Assembly (NCBI RefSeq): GCF_905147365.1 | Contig: NC_056428.1 | Coordinates: forward strand, 7,842,001 to 7,906,000 | DNA: 64,000 nt | Direction of reading: 5' to 3' | Source: Aricia agestis | Taxonomy: Eukaryota > Arthropoda > Insecta > Lepidoptera > Lycaenidae | Part shown: positions 31,180 through 40,726 of the stretch, piece after piece | How positions within the stretch are numbered: position 1 is the first letter of the stretch | Layout: each line of letters opens with the position of its first letter | Program-made: the position numbers and the translations under genes | The notes under the pieces: generated by a model | The model's input: the letters and a program-made list of their open reading frames with translations, nothing else | Database searches by the model: none | Told to the model about the DNA's origin: nothing

Positions 31180-32400
31180 ATGCCTTTTCTCAGGAGTACC
31201 CCCTAGCCTAGGTGTTTAATTAATACCCAAAGTCCTGGCTCACCTAAATCAGGCTCAAAGAATTTATCTCCTAGTGGTTCCACGCTGGGAACGAGTATTT
31301 TGGCGGGCAGATCTCAAGTCGAGTGCAATAGCAGCACCGTATACGATTCGCGAACTGGAGAAATACACAATGGACATTTCAACGGGGGTCCCTCTTCTAA
31401 AGATCAGGAAATGACCCTGGAAGTATAGAAATGTGGGGGTGGTCCTAAAATTGTAAAATTTCTGAGGCTGAGATGATAACCATATAAAATTATTGTTATT
31501 ATCATGGTGACCTTCTACTCTCAAAACTTATAAAGTTGCCTGGTATAGATGGTTATCCTGGTGTAAGTTTCACAGATGTGATGCTATGATGCTCACAAGC
31601 CGACGGCCACAGTCCTTGCAAAATTCTTAGCTTATCTATTTTTAATAGATTAAGCTCTCTTATAACACTATTTTCTTACATAAGTAGATAATATCTTCCA
31701 TGTCTGATACAGAGATTAAAAACTTATTGAAGTCTTACGGCCGTTCCCAATATTTGATCTATCTCTGGTTTTGCCCTACTACAGATAGGAATAGCTCACA
31801 ATTGACATAAAATATATGTCTCTAATGTCTAATGTGAGCTATTCCTATCTCTAGTAGGGCAAAACCAGAGATAGACGTAAGTAATTTATTTGTATTTTCT
31901 AGACATACAGATATTTTGCTTTTGTTTTCGTCGGGCAGACGTGTACATGATCTTACACACGGTAAGAATACAGTGGTTTAAAATTCTTAATGTGATTAAT
32001 TTATTTAGTCATAACTAAAACGAACAGTTCTGATTCTAGGCAATCTAGCTGGAAGATTTTAAGCAATCCCAGTAATAAGCAACCTTACTGTTTACTGGCT
32101 TAAATGCTGTAATCCCTTTTTTCATCGCTGGCGTAGCGATTAGCGAAGCTAAATGTGCAATTTATTTATGAGTTTGCGAGGAAAACCATCTGCCGCCTTT
32201 AGCTGGCGGTATCAAAACTAACTTGTCTGAGACAACTGCACCACCAGGTAACGTCCGCTCAGCTATGGCTGAAAGTTGGATAGACAATGTATTCATGAAA
32301 TACTTTTGGGGCCGTTATTGAAAATCGGTACAAAAAACTAGTACTTTCATCTAATTCTAACGATTTAAGGAATTATTTTGTTCCTTTAGTTGATTACATT
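31180..32400 (+). pseudogene. Decayed tyrosine recombinase region of the DIRS-like element
   Basis: A linker resembling the DIRS region between RNase H and recombinase (LAHLNQAQ-like, then VPRWERVFW-like with frame changes) precedes a recombinase trace. Near 31930 the frame reads SSGRRVHDLT, matching the arginine-containing box of DIRS recombinases. The C-terminal H-x-x-R and tyrosine parts could not be read with confidence. The MITE at 31735 interrupts this segment. Confidence 0.6.
31735..31882. mobile_element. Foldback MITE, copy 2, inside the DIRS-like element
   Basis: The left arm begins ACGGCCGTTCCCAATATTTG and the right arm is shortened at its outer end, stopping at CCAGAGATAG before ACGTAAG. 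The loop is inverted relative to the copy at 18001-18163, as expected for a palindrome inserted in the other orientation. Confidence 0.8.
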
Positions 32401-33066
32401 ATGTCCATATCAAAGCTTTTACAAGTTGTATTTTTGATTTGTCAATCAGTTTTTGGTGTAATAATTGTGTAAAAGTGTTTGAACACTGGATTTTCTATTC
32501 CATCACTCTTATATCACCTATATATTCATTTATAAAGTTTTTGAAGTATTCCCACAAGGAATTACTATTTTTATTTTATATTGTTATATTTTCTTTTCAC
32601 ATTGGCGTCTTACTTTTATTTTGTCACATTGGCGTACATCATCACCAGGCGATGACAAACACGTCTCAATTATTATGCTTCAAATAACGGTCAAGTGTTT
32701 AATTCTTCAAGCCCCATAAGAGCACCGGTGATCGCGACAACAATGGAATACAATAGCATTTCCTGGAAACTGTGATCAAAGTGTTAATGGCAGCGTTTTA
32801 CCCTGAAATAAAACGCTTATTGAATACTTACCTTATTTGAAGCATAACTTTTTATTTCTGCCTGGTGTAATTTCGACTCAATGATCATAGTCGAGCGGGA
32901 ATTCTCCCTCTACCTGCTCGATGATGGCGCCAAGGTTGACAGAGCTACCAACATTCAGGAAAGAAAAGGAGGTAAAATCTGCGGAAACGGAAGTGCCTAT
33001 CTCAATTATTATGCTTCAAATAAGGTAAGTATTTAATAAGCGTTTTATTTCAGGGTAAAACGCTGC

Positions 33067-33590
33067 TATTTTGATTTCGATTCGATCCAAAGAAGAGTGC
33101 GTCACGTAAATAACAAGAAAGTAAAATATAAACAGTTCTGACTAGATTAATTGGACGTTGATCATAGTAAGTATTGTGTAGACCAAAAAATATTTTTTCA
33201 AAATGAGCTGGTTCTATTCCCGGCTAGGAAAATTTATTTGCCATCTAATAATGCAGGCTTAGTTTCAATTATATTTATATTAAGTATATTATATTATCAA
33301 AATCGGCATATTTTGTTATTATCTACAGTTTCGGGGTTTTCTCTACGATATTGAAGCTTTCATTTAACTTGCTCTGTATGTATGTAAGTATATATGTTGC
33401 GGTGGAATTTTGGAACTCAATTTGGAAGTAAGTAGATATATAATATTTAAAAACCGATTGAGCTGAAATTTTGCATACGTAGTTTCGATGACAAATGACA
33501 ATGCACAATATGATATGTGACTTTTTTACGTCCGTGGTGACATCACTCTAAATGGCGAAATAATTATTTTCTATGCAGTCGTACAATCCT
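33067..33590. other. Intergenic, nothing recognised
   Basis: No gene was seen. The part near 33360-33540 ('TTGCATACGTAGTTTCGATG') resembles dispersed lepidopteran repeat phrases but has no ends. Confidence 0.3.
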
Positions 33591-33594
33591 ATTA

Positions 33595-34190
33595 ATATTA
33601 TAAAGGCGAAAGTTTGTTTGGATGTATGGATGTATAGATGTATGGATGTTTGTTACTCTTTCACGCAAAAACTACAGAACGGATTTTAATGAAACTTTAC
33701 AATAATATAGCTTATACATCAGAATAACACATAGGCTACAATTTTAACCGACTTTCAAAATGGGGGAGGTGTTATGTTCGTTTTCTTATGTTCAACAATT
33801 ACTCCGCCGTTTGTTAACCGATTTTCAAAATTTTTCTTTTGGTATGTAGGGTATCATCCCAATTTGGTATTATATTCACAAAAGTGGTGATCTGATGAAG
33901 GATCCATAAGTAATCGAGGGAACTCCTCAAAATTTATGGGGAAACATGTGGTGACTTCGGTTTCGTGAGAAGTATTCTAAGCATATGCTACAAACAAGTA
34001 AGATTTTGCACCGAGGTATACCTGGTATACCGTGGTTCGGAAGGTGCTGAGAGAACTCCTGATTCTTTATAGATACAAGTTTGGGAGTTTCGGCGTTATT
34101 TTAAGAACGGAAAGCATATGCTACTATGCAAATTACATTCATCATCATCATCATGCATAGTCCCATGATTATGAGCCTTTTCATAGTCTT
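33595..34190 (+). mobile_element. Helitron-like 5' fragment and dispersed repeat 'X'
   Basis: It starts with a 'TATTAATATTATAAAGGCGAAAG' type 5' end and 'CTTTCACGCAAAAACTAC'. From 33745 it holds 'AACAATTACTCCGCCGTTTG' and 'CACAAAAGTGGTG', which reappear in reverse at 44475-45295. The two segments together may be one long Helitron-like family. Ends are approximate. Confidence 0.55.
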
Positions 34191-34231
34191 TTAGATCGAG
34201 GCTCGAGTTTGTCAAGCGATAATTTAAAAAA

Positions 34232-34607
34232 TCTATACTTAATATTATAAACCTGAAGAGTAACCTGCTTGAATGCGCTCATCTCAGGAACTACAGGTCC
34301 GATTTAAAAACTTATTTCAGTGTTAGATATCTCATTTATCGAGTAAGGCTATAGGCTATATTATATTATATTATATTATCACGCTAAGACTAATACGACC
34401 GAAGAAACTCAGGAAAATGTGGTAAAAACGGGGAAAATATTAGAAAGGGTTTATCTCACGAACTACTGGAGCAATTTTTATAGCAATATTTGGCACTTAT
34501 ATAGAGTAGACCACGTGAAAGGAGCATTTATAGCTATTTTTATTCGAAAATGTACGGTTTCTGTGAAATTCCTAATTTACGCGGGCGAAGCCGCGCGGGA
34601 CATCTAG
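34232..34607 (+). mobile_element. Helitron-like element (376 bp), complete ends
   Basis: It starts A|TCTATACTTAATATTATAAA and ends GAAGCCGCGCGGGACATCTAG|T. Internal phrases ('GAACTACAGGTCCGATTT', 'GCTATAGGCTATATT') match the longer minus-strand copy at 53103-53789. No protein is encoded. Confidence 0.82.
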
Positions 34608-34747
34608 TATGGATATAATGAAAAGTCTTTTTGAGAGTAACTCGAAAACGAATGTAATTTCATTATACATTCAACATGGCGGCTCATCCAAGATAGGGGA
34701 ATAGTTATTTTTGATGCACTTCTGCAATATGGGTATCAAATGAAATA

Positions 34748-35455
34748 GTCTAAGCCAGTGGTTCCCAATTAGTTTTTGCTGCGTACCACTTCAAAAAAGA
34801 CCTCAAACCTGCGTACCCCTTATTGTAGCAATCACACTAATAATATTATAAATGCGAAAGTTTGTGAGTGTGTGTATGTTCGTTACTTTTTCATTCTCAA
34901 ACGCCTGGACCAATTTTGATGAAATTACCAATACAGGTAGTAAGTTGACACCCTGGATTAACATCCGGAAATTATTCTTGTTTTTACTGATAGCCGCACG
35001 TACCCCTTGATGCAATTTCACGTACCCCTGGGGGTACGCGTACCACTAATTGGGAAACACTGGTCTAAGCGATAAGTTGAGAATGGCGAAATATAGAGAT
35101 AAGGGTCATAAAAATACGTGCGATAGCTCATTAGATTCGGGAAGACATCTAGAAAAATTATAAATAATAGAGATAGAATTCCGGGAGCTGGGAGTTTTCT
35201 TATGGAAATTTCCTCCTCTTTAAGAATCTTTTTTTTAAACTTCTTTAATGTTAATAGTTTCGGAGTTTTTAATAAAAAACGCAATACCTTTTTTTTGGCA
35301 ACCTAATTTGCTTATAACTTTTGAAATTTTTTGTGTGCAATAATACACGCTTCCGATACATTTTTCTAGACGTCTTCCCGAAACTAATGAGCTATCGCAC
35401 GTATTTTGATGACCCTTATCTCTATATTTCGCCATTCTCAACTTATCGCTTAGAC
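34748..35455. mobile_element. TA-flanked foldback MITE split by a hAT element
   Basis: The ends are GTCTAAGCGATAAGTTGAGA (split by the nested insert) and its complement at 35436-35455. TA lies outside both ends (34746-34747 and 35456-35457), as in Tc1/mariner-type MITEs. The arms extend about 100 bp (..GATAAGGGTCAT..CACGTATTTT). Removing the hAT insert and its duplicate leaves about 393 bp. Confidence 0.78.
34756..35062. mobile_element. hAT MITE nested in the TA-flanked MITE
   Basis: The ends CAGTGGTTCCCAATTAG and CTAATTGGGAAACACTG are inverted repeats. GTCTAAGC is duplicated exactly on both sides (34748-34755 and 35063-35070). Its interior (about 34828-34970) contains a Helitron-like 'CACTAATATTATAAATGCGA' stretch. 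Confidence 0.88.
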
Positions 35456-35531
35456 TAAAAGGGCTCATTGAAAGTAACTCGATAACGAATGTAATGTCAT
35501 TCTGCATTCAATATGGCGGCTCATCAAATGG

Positions 35532-36145
35532 GACGTTTACACTCAGCCCTTGCCACTGCTCCTGCCGCTGTCGGAAATATTGCCTTAATACTTCTGCGGC
35601 GTTATATTATAGGCGAGTGGGTGGTCACACTCAGCCAACGTTTTTACGTAACAACTCGCAACGATGGCGGATATTGAAACTGCTGCGGCGACAGCATTAT
35701 GTCTGGCGTCTGCTGAGTATATAATATAACTATATGCATATTTTAAAAAGAAATCAAAACAGATCGAATCGAAGACGCCGTCGTCGTAGTATTTAAAAGG
35801 AAATTGTGGATTAGGAAAATTCATAGAAATAGAACACCGTAGGTACCCATCGTATGTATAGGTATCGTAGGCGGTGACATTTTTGTGGATTTTGTCGCAC
35901 GTACTTTTCGTTCAAAACGCTGGCGGCAAGTAAGCGAGAGAGCTGAATGTAAAGACTCACTCGCGCTCGCGCTGCCCGTCCTTTGACTTCCGCCCGAAAA
36001 ACCGACACTCGAGGGAGCGCCGGGCAATGGCAGCGGCATAAGCAGTGGCAGCGCGAGTCACCTATTTACATATTCACGTTGCCCACTTCCCTCTCCACTT
36101 CCCTCCCCACTTCCCTGTCCAACAGGGCTGAGTGTAAATGTAGTA
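35532..36145. mobile_element. Inverted-repeat element near 35.5-36.1 kb
   Basis: GTTTACACTCAGCCCTTG at the left and CAGGGCTGAGTGTAAAT at the right are inverted repeats of about 16 bp. The interior contains 'CTGCCGCTGTCGG' and a 'CACTTCCCT' triplication near 36088-36118. A target duplication could not be assigned, so the superfamily is open. Confidence 0.55.
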
Positions 36146-36669
36146 AAAGATACGGGAATACAGTTCGACAAGGCTATTTATGAACGTGGCGCAGGGGCGT
36201 CTTTCCCTTAGGTGCAGGGTGTGCGTTGCACACGGGCGCCGCGGTCCTAGGGGCGCCGGGCGCCGAGCACCGCTCGCAAATCGGCGCGCGCCCGCGTTGG
36301 CCAGCCGCGCCGCTGCGCTTTAATGACCAACGTAAGAAAAACTTGTATACATTTTGTGTAGCATCTGGAGCTCTTATATTTGTCGTATTACAGGCTACAG
36401 CAAAGCAAGACGCGCCACGAGCGGCTCGGCTTTTGCAATATAAATTATATAAATGAACCTTAAAACACATAAATGAAGATTATATTTTTAGTCAAGATGG
36501 GCGCCAAAATGAGAGCCGCGCGACTTACCTCAAACTGGATTTATATGACTTGCGATCGCACGGGGCGCCGTGCACTCCGTGCCTCCTACTCATGGGAGCT
36601 GCGTATTAATTTGCTTCCCGCTCTCTTTATGCAGCCTCCATTTGCGACATAACAGTTTCGCAGAGGCAG

Positions 36670-37218
36670 AAGGTATAAGCTACTGCCTCCCAACCCAATA
36701 AGTAGTAAGGTCTAATCCAAGGACGGCGCAAAACTCAGCCCGTTGCTCAGCCCAAGCAGAGCGTTCAATGAGCGTATGCTGCGCCGTATCATATTTATCA
36801 GGCTGTCCATATGGTCCAGGTAATGACCGAAGGTAAGGGTGCCCCTTGAATGTGGCATCCACTGTTGTAGTCTCGACCGGATCGCTTTCACAGTTCGGCG
36901 GCCGGCAGTTGGGGACGCCATCTGGTCTTGCAAGGTGCGTAATGTAATGAGTAATGAGATGCGCCTGGTGACACCATCGGGTTACCAGCTCTGGTAGCAC
37001 CCGCTCTCCTCGCTTTTTAAACTCGGCTGTGTGATGATACACCCTCCGACAACACGCGAGTCATCAAATCCCACGAAGGGGACCCTGTCAGCGCCAGAAC
37101 CGCTTCGCCAGCTAACGGTTCGATAGCAGCGTAGTATCCGCAGCGCTAAAGCATGCTGCGGGCTTCTGAGCAGCAGTCTATTCCGGGCCGTCTGCAGCAG
37201 GCGTAGCATGGTCACCAT
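36670..37218 (-). pseudogene. R1-like LINE, ORF2 C-terminal fragment
   Basis: On the minus strand the sequence reads LRLLQTARNRLLLRSPQHAL and then CYRTVSWRSG, the post-RT region of R1-group LINEs (QR..LLR...YRTVS). After frame changes it reads YDTAQHTLIERSAWAEQRAE and LGLDLT, the conserved cysteine/histidine tail region with one cysteine replaced by arginine. The frame is broken. It lies inside the hAT-like element. Confidence 0.7.
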
Positions 37219-37262
37219 AGAAACGGTTTATTTATACGGAAGAATAGACAAAGTGACAGACA

Positions 37263-37426
37263 GGAAATCCGCCATTTTGTCGATAAAATCTGTCAGTATG
37301 TCGATTATTCCGTAGAAAGAAACCGTTCCTATAGTGACCATGCTGGAAATCCGCCATTTTGTCGATAAAATCTGTCAGTATGTCGATTATTCCGTAGAAA
37401 GAAACCGTTTCTATAGTGACCATGCT
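37263..37426. repeat. 82-bp tandem duplication
   Basis: Two nearly identical copies begin GGAAATCCGCCATTTTGTCG and end CTATAGTGACCATGCT. They differ at about one position, so the duplication is recent compared with its surroundings. The inverse, AGCATGGTCACCATAG, adjoins at about 37205-37221. Confidence 0.85.
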
Positions 37427-38366
37427 ACGCCTGCTAGTGGGCCCTGAACCACAGATTTTGGCATAAGGCGATTCAGGGCCATGGCCATCTTCTTCAGTTT
37501 TAGTGCCGATCATTACCGTTCATCATTACCGAAAATGAGGGGTAAAGATCCATTCAGAATCCAGGACCAAACCCAAGCACTGCATTTCAGCGCCGATCGG
37601 CACACTCTTCTCCACATCTCTGCGATGCGCAGTGATGCTTCCGCGGGGGGCGGTGCTTCCGGGGCCCATAGAAGAACATGGCCTACGTCTTTTCGACTAC
37701 TCGCAGCCCCAACGCTTCTATAAGCACCACAACCTGAGACTCACGGCTCACCCACTCTCGCCAGGCGTATTGTCTCCTCAAACATGTCTTCATGGGCCAG
37801 CAATCAGCATGTATGTGTCTTCTGGATAGCAGACCAAACGTAGCCCACGAAGATGGGCCACTCGCAGGATGCAATGGTAGCTTAAGTTCCACATAAGAAG
37901 GCCAAGAACAGACCTATGTGTCTACGTGTACTACATGTAACACGTGCCTACGTGTAGCCGTTATTGATAATTGATATAGGTATTTAACTTGAAATATTCA
38001 CAAAATACTTAATTCTATTTGTACCTAAATAAACATTTAAGGGGCTCCCATAAAAACATTATTTTTTGCCCACCTTTGCTTTATAATCGTACGGAAACCT
38101 TCATGCGCGAGTCCGACCGCACCACCTGAAAATTTTACTAGGACGTGCACTGGTCCTCACCCGGCCGGAAAAACTGTACTCTGTGCCCATTTCATTTTGA
38201 CCGCGCGCTTTCTAGGGGGCGCTAGGGTAATATTTGCACACGGGCGCCACTTGGGCTAGAGACGGCCCTGACGTGGCGAGAAAAGAAACTAACGCTTCTA
38301 TCATACAAAAACGTCATTTTTGACAGTTCTCCTTTACTAGGAGCGCCCATTGACATCATTGACATA

Positions 38367-38839
38367 TCTATATATAAATACGTGAGAGAAAAACTTTGTA
38401 ACCCTTTTTACGAAAAATGGGGAAACGTAGGTGTATGAAATTTCGCACAGTTATAGTTTATATGGTGAAGGAGTGCATCGAGCTAATATTATTTTAAAAT
38501 GATGCTTTTAACATATATATTTTTAACAAATAAAACGTTACACACACTACGACACTACTACTAGGAAAAATGACACATTTTTGAGTGACAAGCCTATACA
38601 TACGAATTATACTCTTTTATTTATAGTTGAAGTCTGTTGACAACAAGTTGACAAATTGAGAATGGATTATTGTTTTTTTTTATTTAATTCTTAAACGGCC
38701 AGTCTGAGATCAGCTGAGTCCCAGTGACAAGAATTGAAAAAAACTATGATGAAGTCAATATTTTTTACAAAATATAGGTTACAGTAGTCCTAATGTCATT
38801 GCAAGGAAGGTCAAATTTCGACTATTGGGCGATCTCTAG
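38367..38839 (+). mobile_element. Helitron-like element, family 2, complete ends
   Basis: It starts A|TCTATATATAAATACGTGAG and ends GGGCGATCTCTAG|T. It is closely related over its length to the minus-strand copy at 18581-19073 and to 47965-48448, sharing 'GTGAAGGAGTGCATCGAGCT' and 'GAGTGACAAGCCTATACATA'. Confidence 0.85.
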
Positions 38840-38862
38840 TTCATATAAAGCCTTGTCGAACT

Positions 38863-39220
38863 GTAGTTATTTTTAATGCACTTCTGCAATATGTGTATCA
38901 GTTGGTAACAAATGAAACGGCTTGTATGAAACGAATGTAATGTCATTCTGTACCCAATATGGCAGCTTAGCCAAGATAAGGGAATAGTAATTTTAAAGCA
39001 CTTCTGCGATATGGGTGTCAAATAAAAGGGCTTATTGAGAGTAAATTGAAAAGTAATAGTCGTGTGACGTGTCGTGTCGTGACGTGACGTGACATGACGT
39101 GACGTTACGTGTCGTGACCTAACGTGACGTGAAATGACGTGACGTGACTTGAAGTTAAATCCAGCCGGGTTTCAGAAAATGCCCGGTTGTATCCGGTCAC
39201 TTTTGTTAAATGATATTTAA
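38863..39220. repeat. Dispersed repeat followed by CGTGA pentanucleotide array
   Basis: 'GCACTTCTGCAATATG' and 'AATGTAATGTCATTCTG' phrases are shared with 34640-34745 and 35480-35520. From 39060 to 39150 there is a degenerate (CGTGA)n/(CGTGT)n array, then 'AAATCCAGCCGGGTTTCAG' and 'TATCCGGTCACTTTTGTTAAAT'. The same array and tail occur at 55655-55970. Confidence 0.7.
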
Positions 39221-39229
39221 TTTTAGGTT

Positions 39230-39345
39230 AGGTTGCACCAGAGGCGTGGTTAAAGTTAAAGATAAAGTTATGGTTATAGTTATAGCTAACCTAACCATAA
39301 CTTCAACTTTAAATTTAACTTTAACCACGCCTCTGGTGCAACCCC
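39230..39345. repeat. Palindrome GGTTGCACCAGAGGCGTGG
   Basis: GGTTGCACCAGAGGCGTGGT returns as ACCACGCCTCTGGTGCAACC with arms of about 50 bp built of 'TTAAAGTTAAAG'-like units. A further partial 'GGTTGCACCAACTAACTTTAA' unit follows at 39404, directly before the LINE. Confidence 0.75.
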
Positions 39346-39569
39346 ATATAGATTTTTCACTGGTCAAAGTCGAGGACGGACGTAAGTAGACGTATAAGGA
39401 TGGGTTGCACCAACTAACTTTAACTATAACTGTAACTTTAACTATAACTACAGTGCAAAATGTCAAATCTTTGGTTAAAGTTAAATATGGCGTCTAAGGA
39501 CGCCGTATTTAACCGCTCATACGTATATCTGAAAATTTACTATGTTTTACAGTTTTATCATTCGTCGTC

Positions 39570-40584
39570 GTGCGCTCGAGTAAGATAGACGCGTGTTTTG
39601 TTACGAGTAGTACACCCAAAATGTCAACCAATTGCGACAATTGCACCCGAATCATAACCAAGGCAAAGCCAGGCCTAGAATGTAACAGATGTGAAAAAAC
39701 AGTACATCTTAATAGCTTGTGCTCCGGACTTACAAAGAAGCAAATCACCGCTCTGAAAGCGACGGAAAATTTGGAATGGACATGCCGTACTTGTCAAAAT
39801 AATAGTGTGGGAAGACGCTCCATCATCATCCCTAGCGACGAAAACCAGGAAGATGATGAAGAATCGGAGAAAACCGATATGAAAATTTGCGTAAAAAAAC
39901 TCACTACCGACATTTCGAAAGAGGTTGAGAATGCTATAAAAAGAGAAATGAAGAATATTACTCATACCATACAATTTTATTCTGATAAAATGGATGAATT
40001 CTTAAAGAAAATGGAAACAATACAAGGAAATATAAACAATTTACAGAAGAAAAACACAGAACTTACAAATCGGAATAATTTTTTGGAAGTGAGCACTGGA
40101 GCAACGAATCCAAGAATTTGAACAAAGCAAATTACGTAAATATATCGAAATACACCACATGCAAGCAAAAGCGGGAGAAGATCTACAAAACCTAGTTAGC
40201 AAAGTTGCAGAAAAAATTAACCAGAACCGTTCAGACATTAAAGACGTAAAGCGCTTACCTGAAAGAAACGGTCGTCCAGGTCCTATACAATTAAAGATCA
40301 GAACGGAACAAACTAAAACAGACTGGTTGACTGCATGCAAGTCGAAAATCCCAAAAATCTTTGCGTCTGACTTATGTACCAACATGCCTAAATCTTCTAA
40401 TCCATTATTTATATGCGAAGCCCTAACACAGTACAACAAACGTCTGTTATTTAATACCAAACAAGAACTAAAAGATAGCTTTAAGTACATATGGATTAAA
40501 AAAGGAGTATTACGTGTGAAGAAGGAAGGAGAAAATGCAAAAACTTATATTATTCGGTCCCTAGAAGATATTAAAAAAAAATAA
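39570..40584 (+). pseudogene. LINE ORF1: PHD-like finger and FP25K-like domain
   Basis: The frame opens near 39570, with a likely start at ATG 39620 (MSTNCDNCTRIITKAKPGLE). It contains a Cys4-His-Cys3 PHD-like finger (CDNC, CNRC, H, C, CRTC) in its first 60 residues. A charged coiled-coil-like middle follows (about 39890-40140). The C-terminal part (RPGPIQLKIRTEQTKTDWL, then KYIWIKKGVLRVKKEG) resembles the FP25K-type domain found in ORF1 of several insect LINEs. A single-base frameshift near 40095 separates the two halves, so this copy is inactive. Confidence 0.78.
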
Positions 40585-40726
40585 AGCTACAGCATTGTGA
40601 GTCTATTGTTTAGTATTAATAGTATTTTCTTTATCATAACTAAAATGAATATCTCATTAGAAGATATTTTTGAAATTAGAGACTGTATCGATTTAAATTG
40701 TTTCTTAAATAGAAACACCTAATAAT

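Larger units (their letters stand above)
27783..33066 (+). mobile_element. DIRS-like tyrosine-recombinase retrotransposon (5.3 kb)
   Basis: Inverted terminal repeats of 145 bp lie at 27800-27944 and 32879-33023 and differ by one base. An internal complementary region precedes the right repeat: 32666-32703 is complementary to the left end (27783-27820), and 32790-32847 is complementary to the right end (33009-33066). This inverted-repeat plus internal-complement layout is the hallmark of DIRS elements, which replicate through a circular form and integrate by a tyrosine recombinase rather than an integrase. The interior contains decayed gag-, RT-, RNase H- and recombinase-like segments in the expected order. 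No flanking target duplication is expected or seen. A foldback MITE has inserted at 31735. Confidence 0.85.
36192..38270. mobile_element. hAT-like composite element (2.1 kb)
   Basis: The ends CAGGGGCGTCT and (reverse) CAGGGCCGTCT are flanked by an exact 8-bp duplication, ACGTGGCG (36184-36191 and 38271-38278). Both ends also carry a 'GGGCGCC' motif near 'CACACGGGCGCC'. The interior is not hAT transposase: it holds an R1-like LINE fragment (36670-37218), an 82-bp tandem duplication (37263-37426) and part of a 'GCGCGAGTCCGAC' repeat near 38050-38125. Confidence 0.85.
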
